From: Bacillota bacterium
Lineage (GTDB): Bacteria; Bacillota; Clostridia; TANB77; CAG-465
Length of the DNA: 7,687 nucleotides
Assembly: GCA_023460235.1 (NCBI GenBank)
Contig: JAEWRE010000029.1
Location: forward strand, 1-7,687
Reading direction: 5' to 3'
Below are positions 1 through 4,643 of the stretch, piece by piece. The translations under genes and the position numbers were made by a program. Within the stretch, counting starts at the first letter, position 1. Each line of letters begins with the position of its first letter. The notes beneath the pieces were generated by a model that was given only the letters and a program-made list of their open reading frames with translations, was not told the DNA's origin and made no database searches.

Positions 1-1032
1 GCCTGAACCACCTGAGTATTTTTTAGAAGCACTCGCTCCTATCTTAGCAGCTCTTACTTGAGCAGCTGCACTCCTATCAGCAGCAGCCTTTGTAGCATTT
101 GCATTGGTCTTGGCTGCTTGTGTTGTAGCATTACCAGTAATAACAGCAGAGTTCTGATTACCAAGAGCAGTAAGGTACGCTGCATTCTGGTCGCCTGTAG
201 CTTGTAAAGCTGCGGCTTCTTTTGTTGCATCACCTGCAAGGGCTGCACTGTCTCTTGTTGCTTTGGCTCCCATCAATGCACTGACAGCTGTACTCCACAT
301 ATTTGCATTGTCCTGCTGAATCTGTGCATTGTATTCTGAATCAGCTGTGTACTGATTAACCTTATTCGCCTGCTGAGAAACATCCAACTGTCCAAGTGCT
401 TCACCTGCGGCATTAGCTTTATCAAGAGCATTAGCAGCGTTCTGTGCAATAGCAGCAGCTTTCGCATCCTGAATACTCTTACGCTGTTGTGCCAACTGTG
501 AAATGGCATCTGCACTGTTCTGTGATACCCCAAGCATATTAGATAGTTCATTCGCTGCACGTGCTCCTGCACTGGCACCTGACATAATTGCTGCACCTCT
601 ATCCTGTCTTGCTTGGTCATACTGTGTCGCTGCGGTAGAAGCTAACTCATTGTAGAAGTTATCTTCATTTATTTTTTGCTCATTAAACTCCTGAGCGTAC
701 GCTGCGTTAGTGGCATCATTTAAGATGTTCTCAATTTCATCACGGTCATAAGTAACACCGTACATCCCTGCTAGTGTCTGCCCACCTAATAGAGACGTGT
801 CCGTTAAAGCACGCTCCTGCTGATGCTCAATTGGATTCTTTTGTAACTCTGCAAGAGCACTGCTATAATAAGTCCCTGTGTTCTGTGTATCAGAGGGCTT
901 AGACTTGGTAGGCTTAATAGGGGACAGTTTCTTTATTTTTGTAGTTCCTTTTGTAATCTTCGTAGTAGTCTTGCTACTGCTTGAAGATTTAGAACTTGTC
1001 TTCTTTTTAGACTTAGCCTTAGACTTAGCCAT
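1..1032 (-). CDS. Ala/Gln-rich putative internal virion (ejection) protein, 3' end outside window
   Basis: The frame is open from the ATG at 1032 to the left edge (344 codons, no stop), so the C-terminus is missing. A TAAGGAGG site (1047-1040) lies 7 bases before the ATG and contains the stop codon of the preceding gene. The first 44 residues hold 16 lysines with many Ser/Thr and no acidic residue, giving a disordered basic tail (start MAKSKAKSKKK). From about residue 55 the protein becomes helical and rich in Ala, Gln, Asn and Ser, with phrases such as GASAGARAANELSNMLG near residue 150 and low-complexity Ala/Thr/Asn stretches after about residue 250. No catalytic motif or membrane segment is visible. 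Its composition and its place in a late operon with the nozzle recall ejection proteins such as T7 gp14, which is shorter (196 residues). That role is inferred; a scaffold or other minor virion protein is possible. The coding region is real with high confidence. Confidence 0.6.
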   Translation of the reverse strand, partial: MAKSKAKSKKKTSSKSSSSSKTTTKITKGTTKIKKLSPIKPTKSKPSDTQNTGTYYSSALAELQKNPIEHQQERALTDTSLLGGQTLAGMYGVTYDRDEIENILNDATNAAYAQEFNEQKINEDNFYNELASTAATQYDQARQDRGAAIMSGASAGARAANELSNMLGVSQNSADAISQLAQQRKSIQDAKAAAIAQNAANALDKANAAGEALGQLDVSQQANKVNQYTADSEYNAQIQQDNANMWSTAVSALMGAKATRDSAALAGDATKEAAALQATGDQNAAYLTALGNQNSAVITGNATTQAAKTNANATKAAADRSAAAQVRAAKIGASASKKYSGGSG

Positions 1033-1044
1033 GCCTTTACCTCC

Positions 1045-1311
1045 TTACTTATGAGCTGCACTGTTTAAGTGTTCTTCTAATTCTTTCTTTGCTACGGGCA
1101 CACTATGATTACATCCTAACTGTTCGAGTCCATCCAGACAAGCTGAGATACCTTTGCACAGTATACGTTGTTCTTCTTTAAGATTTGCAATCTGTACATC
1201 TTGCTGTTCCTGTTTTAAGAACCACGTATGTATCTTACCGAATGTGCTTCCTATAAGAATCAAAGCTGTCAGTAGAGACCCTGTTAAAATAATTGCATTT
1301 ACTGTACACAT
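1045..1311 (-). CDS. Small membrane-anchored protein of the lysis cassette, function unknown
   Basis: This 88-residue protein has one hydrophobic segment near the N-terminus (about residues 5-22), followed by a charged helical region (about 31-52, likely coiled coil) and a conserved-looking C-terminal part with ACLDGLEQLGCNHSVP (residues 57-72) and the end LNSAAHK. It contains five cysteines. The predicted topology is one anchor with most of the chain on one face of the membrane. It lies directly after the endolysin, whose TAG stop is followed by TAAGGAG, used as ribosome binding site 9 bases before this ATG. From memory, short proteins of this shape are common near lysis genes of Firmicutes phages and prophages, often with unhelpful automatic names. 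It could be an antiholin, a second holin or another lysis accessory protein; the sequence does not decide. Rz/Rz1-type spanins are unlikely if the host lacks an outer membrane. Confidence 0.6.
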   Translation of the reverse strand: MCTVNAIILTGSLLTALILIGSTFGKIHTWFLKQEQQDVQIANLKEEQRILCKGISACLDGLEQLGCNHSVPVAKKELEEHLNSAAHK

Positions 1312-1327
1312 AGTGCCTCACTCCTTA

Positions 1328-1858
1328 CTATACGTTGATGATAATATGTTTACCCTCTTTAATAGGAGCGTCACCTTTACACCACTTCTTTGGTGGGAAG
1401 TGCTTGGTCAATTTGAAGTTCACTTTGTTCTGAACTGTGCAACGGTACACAAGATTGTGCGTAGTACAATCACTAGCCAGCTTCTCTTTACCGTACACGA
1501 TATTTACGCAGACAGTAAAGAAAGCAGAACAATCTGTGTTACACTTTGGAAATGTCCCGTGCTCGATTGCTTTCTTAATTTTCTTCCAATCCCAACCATA
1601 GGACTTACAAACATTATGTAATGTTGTTCGAGTGTTTTGGTCGTACCCAACGACATTACTATTCGCTAAGAACTTAGCTACTTCTGCCATCTTTCTCTGT
1701 CTAGCTTTGTTTCGCAGACGAATACATTTGTTCTGACCGAAATTGTAGTACGGACCGACCTTTACTTCTCGACCAGTCTGGTCACCTTTCTTTCCTCCTA
1801 CGGCTTTTCCATTCTCACCAATGGATGCCCATGCAAATAAGTTTGTCATATCATTCAT
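1328..1858 (-). CDS. Endolysin, NlpC/P60-like cysteine peptidase or amidase
   Basis: The 176-residue product matches a compact phage peptidoglycan hydrolase type. It begins with FAWASIGENGKAVGGKKGDQTGREV (residues 8-32; the GDQTGxEV block is typical), continues with NFGQNKCIRLRNKA (39-52) and FLANSNVVGYDQNTRTTLH (63-81), and has TDCSAFFTVC (108-117) with probable catalytic Cys110. GKHIIINV at the C-terminus supplies His171. The enzyme would cut cell-wall peptide or amide bonds from the cytoplasm after the holin opens the membrane. No signal peptide and no separate wall-binding domain are seen. The protein ends five residues after the His, and it has eight cysteines, which is many. The ATG at 1858 overlaps the holin stop by 8 bases but touches the AAGGGAG site with no spacing, so the ATG at 1849 (Met4, 173 residues, 9-base spacing) is the more likely start. 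CHAP and NlpC/P60 belong to the same broad superfamily and I cannot fully separate them by eye. Confidence 0.8.
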   Translation of the reverse strand: MNDMTNLFAWASIGENGKAVGGKKGDQTGREVKVGPYYNFGQNKCIRLRNKARQRKMAEVAKFLANSNVVGYDQNTRTTLHNVCKSYGWDWKKIKKAIEHGTFPKCNTDCSAFFTVCVNIVYGKEKLASDCTTHNLVYRCTVQNKVNFKLTKHFPPKKWCKGDAPIKEGKHIIINV

Positions 1859-2054
1859 CTCCCTTATAATTCATAACAGCAGCAATGCCTGCTGCAATGC
1901 TGGATGCTGTAACAGCAACTATCCATGTCTTCCAGTCTGTAAGACTGTACCTGCCTGATGCAAGTTCTGTTAAAAGAAAACCTGCGGCAGCTTGTACAAA
2001 TGTTCGAGCAGTCCTTTGTACGCAATTTTTATGTTTTGAATACCAGTCTTTCAT
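1851..2054 (-). CDS. Holin, small two-segment membrane protein
   Basis: This 67-residue protein has a basic N-terminus (MKDWYSKHKN), then RTARTFVQAAAGFLLTELA (residues 14-32), whose R-T-x-x-Q-x-x-x-G pattern is typical of small phage holins, and a second hydrophobic helix IVAVTASSIAAGIAAVMNY (45-63). It ends in a short charged tail (KGDE). Two helices and this size fit a class II type holin that would permeabilise the cytoplasmic membrane to let the endolysin reach the wall. It lies immediately before the endolysin. A TAAGGAGG site (2068-2061) 6 bases before the ATG includes the stop of the preceding gene. There is no second nearby Met, so a lambda-style dual start is not seen. Its family is not certain, but size, topology and position make the role likely. 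Confidence 0.82.
   Translation of the reverse strand: MKDWYSKHKNCVQRTARTFVQAAAGFLLTELASGRYSLTDWKTWIVAVTASSIAAGIAAVMNYKGDE
1859..1865 (-). promoter_or_regulatory. Ribosome binding site of the endolysin gene (decides start)
   Basis: The minus strand reads AAGGGAG directly against the ATG at 1858. GGAG followed by ATGA also resembles the longer anti-SD match GGAGGTGA with one mismatch. A start codon needs several bases between it and the SD, so this site fits the in-frame ATG at 1849-1847, nine bases on. That start lies one base after the holin TGA stop (1853-1851), which suggests translational coupling of holin and endolysin. Confidence 0.6.
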
Positions 2055-2065
2055 CTTATACCTCC

Positions 2066-2527
2066 TTACTTAGTGTCAGCAATTTTGTACCAGCCATATA
2101 CATACCATGAGCTAGAGGTTTTATCAGAACTATATAATGCGTTAGATACAATATAAGGCTCTGTCCCATATATTGCGTTAAATGGTGCATTTTCATTAGC
2201 TCCTCTTGCCACAATACCTAATGGATAAGTATTTGATGGTCTAGTATGACTTGGTTCAAATGGTAGTCCAGAAATATGGTGACAAGCACACGCATTCTTA
2301 GCAAGTATAAAACCTTCTATAAAAACAAGGTTTCCTATTTTGTAATAAAATCCTGATGCCATTGATACCTCAGTAACTTCATCCGTAGCTGTATTAAACA
2401 GCACAGGCTCCCATGTACTTTCTTTATATTCAGGATAGGGTGCGTCTATTGTTTCCTGAATAGCTGCTAATAAAGTTACCATACGCTGTAGAGTGTACTG
2501 CAAACCTTCTTTGTCTAAAGTTTTCAT
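2066..2527 (-). CDS. Short tail fibre tip-like protein
   Basis: This 153-residue protein has a short helical N-terminus (about 1-28) and then a beta-rich domain. It carries a pattern seen at the ends of many phage tail fibres: WEPVLF (39-44), GFYYKIGNLVFIEGFILA (59-76), HISGLPFEP (84-92), and a closing WYVYGWYKI (141-149). Such domains form trimeric receptor-contacting knobs in tail fibres of phages of Gram-positive hosts. The protein is too short to reach the virion alone, so it probably attaches to the larger fibre encoded at 4634-3327 or is a separate tip subunit. A TAAGGAGG site (2541-2534) 6 bases before the ATG contains the stop of the 18-codon gene upstream. It is followed directly by the holin, so it closes the tail block. 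Receptor binding is inferred from pattern and position. Confidence 0.65.
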   Translation of the reverse strand: MKTLDKEGLQYTLQRMVTLLAAIQETIDAPYPEYKESTWEPVLFNTATDEVTEVSMASGFYYKIGNLVFIEGFILAKNACACHHISGLPFEPSHTRPSNTYPLGIVARGANENAPFNAIYGTEPYIVSNALYSSDKTSSSWYVYGWYKIADTK

Positions 2528-2538
2528 AAATTACCTCC

Positions 2539-2595
2539 TTATTTACCTTTACCTTTACGACCGCCTTTGCAACCACCTTTTCCTTTACAAGCCAT
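2539..2595 (-). CDS. 18-residue Lys/Gly/Cys microprotein
   Basis: The minus strand encodes MACKGKGGCKGGRKGKGK and then TAA. Six Lys and one Arg with no acidic residue give about +7, with seven Gly and two Cys (positions 3 and 9). No known family can be named. It is supported as a gene by three facts. A 12-base AAAGGAGGTGAT site sits at ideal spacing before its ATG. Its stop codon forms the first base pair of the next gene's TAAGGAGG. Without it the fibre genes would be separated by an unexplained 92 bases in an operon with almost no gaps. A basic, flexible peptide could bind nucleic acid, membranes or acidic virion proteins, and the cysteines could bind metal or form a disulphide; all of this is guesswork. 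A non-functional leader for coupling to the 2527-2066 gene is the main alternative. Confidence 0.72.
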   Translation of the reverse strand: MACKGKGGCKGGRKGKGK

Positions 2596-2599
2596 ACTT

Positions 2600-2611
2600 A
2601 TCACCTCCTTT
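2600..2611 (-). promoter_or_regulatory. Extended Shine-Dalgarno site of the 18-codon gene
   Basis: The minus strand reads AAAGGAGGTGAT, which pairs over all 12 bases with the usual 3' end of Bacillus-type 16S rRNA. GGAGG is 8 bases before the ATG at 2595. It is the longest such match among the genes of this window and lies in the only real gap between genes (2596-2619). Confidence 0.85.
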
Positions 2612-2619
2612 GTAAGTCT

Positions 2620-3312
2620 TTAATCTATTTTATATAATAAATAGCCACCTATTGCCATAAATTTATTTCCATTTTGGTCAATATATTTTTGACCAGGTAC
2701 AAAATATCTTTCATAATTAACGTACATTTTAGGAAAGCGTATATAACTTTTTGGTGTTGTGTTTTTAGTGCCGTCTATATATACATAGTATTCTGGCATT
2801 ACGTACGCTGGTAATAAAGTTATATTAGGCTTGTTAATTGTAGTTCCAAAAATTGCTTTTACATTGACAGGTATATTAAACATTTCATAAACGCGATTAT
2901 TATAAGTACTTAGATTGAATATTTTTGAACCTATTTTACCTAAAAATAACCACACGTATCCACCAGAGCTATCTGACATAGCACGACTAGCATCTGCTAA
3001 ACAATCAATGTTAGGAGCTTGTACCACTCCTAATATAAAACATACTTCTTCTGATTCTTCTATAAATAACATTCCTTTTTTACTTAATTTGTACGTAGGG
3101 TTACTATAGTAAAATCCTATAGAAGTTTCTATCATATAAGCCGCCTGATATTCTGTGTCATCATTAGGAAACTTAATATAACATGAACCATCCAATCTAC
3201 CATTATAAGTACTTCCTGAAATCCTAAGTTCCATATTAGAATTATTTTTTATAATTTCTGAAAGTTCTTCTAATGAAGTACCTGCTTGTACGTCAATTAC
3301 TTTTAAGCTCAT
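2620..3312 (-). CDS. Unrecognised phage protein, probable tail fibre or receptor-binding component
   Basis: I do not recognise this 230-residue protein. It starts with MSLKVIDVQAG and a short helix (about 13-24), then becomes beta-rich with many Tyr, Phe and Asn, for instance STYNGRLDGSCYIKFP (34-49), GGYVWLFLGKIGSKIF (117-132) and a C-terminal stretch PGQKYIDQNGNKFMAIGGYLLYKI (206-229). No signal peptide, transmembrane helix or enzyme motif is apparent. The AAAAGGAGG site with 7-base spacing before the ATG overlaps the stop of the fibre gene upstream, so the two are coupled. Its position between the stalked fibre and the fibre-tip-like protein suggests a second fibre, an adaptor or a receptor-binding subunit. 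Base composition is clearly more AT-rich than the lysis genes (25-32% GC in three sampled lines), in keeping with a recently exchanged module. Confidence 0.5.
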   Translation of the reverse strand: MSLKVIDVQAGTSLEELSEIIKNNSNMELRISGSTYNGRLDGSCYIKFPNDDTEYQAAYMIETSIGFYYSNPTYKLSKKGMLFIEESEEVCFILGVVQAPNIDCLADASRAMSDSSGGYVWLFLGKIGSKIFNLSTYNNRVYEMFNIPVNVKAIFGTTINKPNITLLPAYVMPEYYVYIDGTKNTTPKSYIRFPKMYVNYERYFVPGQKYIDQNGNKFMAIGGYLLYKID

Positions 3313-3326
3313 TTTATTACCTCCTT

Positions 3327-4634
3327 TTAATAAATAATTTTTACAGCATCAACAACAGAAGGATTTCCACTAGATGCAGGTGTAAAAGAACGTACTCCGT
3401 CATCATTTATTGCGTCAATAAAATTAGCCTGTCTAGGTGCTGTTTTTGTCTGGTCTAAACAAATAAGCGTGGTGTTTGTATTTGAACAACGCCAATTACC
3501 ATACGGAGCAGAAGTGTTCCAAAGAAAAGCACTGCATCCCCATATTAAAATTTCATCAGATGATTTTTCGTTTGGATTTAACGAATATGCACTATCATCT
3601 TTTATATAATGCGAACCATCGTAAATTATATCTTTTGCATTTTTTAATGCAATTAAGTTCAGATAAAACCTTGTTTCTTCTGCTTGATGTATTGTAAACG
3701 TTTGTTCTCCTGTTGTTTCAACTCTCATCCATGCAAAACTCATAGTTTGATGATTCTCTCCAAATATTTCGGAAGTGTGTAAAAGCGTTAAGTTATCAGG
3801 AAGTGTTAGTTCAGAACGAGCAGATATAGTTGCTAATACAATATCACCCTGTTGAGCATATATACTACCTATTATTTCTGAACTAAATGCCTCAAAACAA
3901 TCCCAACTAAACACTACGTTTCCTGTGTTATCCGTACCATAAATGTTTATTGTTGATTCTTCTGATATACTAAAAGTGTCCATATCAAAATAACCTATAG
4001 AACTTATATAACCATCTGATAATGGATTTGCAGCCTTGCTTGGGTCATCTGGTATTATCAATGCTGAAAATATCGCATCAATTTCTTCCTTAGTGAATGC
4101 CTCAATTGGAAGTCCTGCTTTTATTAAAGCATCTTCCACATATTGTTTAACGTGTTCATTTGTATATTCTTTAAGTTCTGTTTCTGTTTCTTTTCGTTGC
4201 TCGTTTGTGTACTCTTTACATTCTTTTCGTACATTATCTAACAACGAGTCTAATAGGTGACTTACATCTATAACGAGTACACCGCCTGTAATATCACCTG
4301 TGCTCTCCTCCGCACTATCAGATATATGTATTTTTACAAAATTAGGTACATAAGTGAGGATATACTCTTTCAAAGCCTGTATACTAGCGTCATGCTGATT
4401 AACGGCTTCTATAAGCATATCATTCATTTTATTATACATATCTGCTGTAAGTACCGAACCTGCTATTTTTCTATTAAAATTAACTGTCAGTATACTCACA
4501 ATCTTATCAAGTAGTGCCTGTGCTTCTGGAGAGAGTACAGTAGTAGTTTGTGTTTCAGAAGCTACTTCAGATTCACTTGCGTGAACAACTGCTCCATCAT
4601 CTACTTGTACAGTTTCATTTGCATTGTCTGCCAT
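3327..4634 (-). CDS. Tail fibre protein with coiled-coil stalk
   Basis: The 435-residue protein starts with an acidic, low-complexity leader (about 1-35), followed by helical segments (36-95) that may attach it to the tail. A short beta segment with GGVLVIDVSHLL (117-128) leads into a charged helical stalk (about 128-170) containing the repeat KEYTNE twice, at 140-145 and 155-160. Repeats like this occur in stalks of trimeric phage fibres. Residues from about 205 to the end are beta-rich, with GDIVLATISARSELTLPDNLTLL (263-285) followed by RFYLNLIAL (322-330), and WGCSAFLW through RQANFIDAINDDGVRSFTP near the C-terminus. I recognise this arrangement from fibre-like proteins of gut phages but cannot name the fold. 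It would sit on the tail and contact the host surface. The start is set by AGGAGGG 4 bases before the ATG, which overlaps the stop of the nozzle gene. Confidence 0.7.
   Translation of the reverse strand: MADNANETVQVDDGAVVHASESEVASETQTTTVLSPEAQALLDKIVSILTVNFNRKIAGSVLTADMYNKMNDMLIEAVNQHDASIQALKEYILTYVPNFVKIHISDSAEESTGDITGGVLVIDVSHLLDSLLDNVRKECKEYTNEQRKETETELKEYTNEHVKQYVEDALIKAGLPIEAFTKEEIDAIFSALIIPDDPSKAANPLSDGYISSIGYFDMDTFSISEESTINIYGTDNTGNVVFSWDCFEAFSSEIIGSIYAQQGDIVLATISARSELTLPDNLTLLHTSEIFGENHQTMSFAWMRVETTGEQTFTIHQAEETRFYLNLIALKNAKDIIYDGSHYIKDDSAYSLNPNEKSSDEILIWGCSAFLWNTSAPYGNWRCSNTNTTLICLDQTKTAPRQANFIDAINDDGVRSFTPASSGNPSVVDAVKIIY
4155..4217 (-). repeat. 15-residue protein repeat in the fibre stalk
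   Basis: The codons for KEYTNE occur twice, 45 bases apart in the same frame (4217-4200 and 4172-4155), with partly different codons. The repeat belongs to the predicted coiled-coil stalk, and the codon differences suggest an old duplication held by selection on the protein, not a recent DNA duplication. Confidence 0.7.
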
Positions 4635-4643
4635 GTTACCCTC

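Noticed and set aside
1..300. GCA/GCT-rich stretch as a DNA repeat array
   Set aside because: The periodicity follows alanine codons of the low-complexity protein; there is no fixed repeat unit or spacing.
54..620. Two minus-strand frames (54-248 and 273-620) with Gln/Leu/Met-rich products
   Set aside because: They are out-of-frame readings of the Ala/Gln-rich gene 1032-1, whose own frame is open throughout and has an SD; GCA repeats give Gln/Leu-rich shadows.
1154..1621. Plus-strand open frame of 155 codons
   Set aside because: It is antisense to the endolysin and the 88-residue protein, has no ribosome binding site, and its translation is rich in Cys, Ser and Val without any recognisable pattern.
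1859..1876. TATAAT-like sequence near the endolysin start as a promoter
   Set aside because: No convincing -35 box at proper distance; the region is holin coding sequence and the genes look cotranscribed.
2596..2619. Transcription terminator in the only intergenic gap
   Set aside because: The 24 bases hold the SD and show no hairpin with a T-run.
1885..3697. Plus-strand frames at 1885-2073, 2915-3109, 3273-3458 and 3476-3697
   Set aside because: All lie opposite well-supported minus-strand genes and have no SD or known motif.
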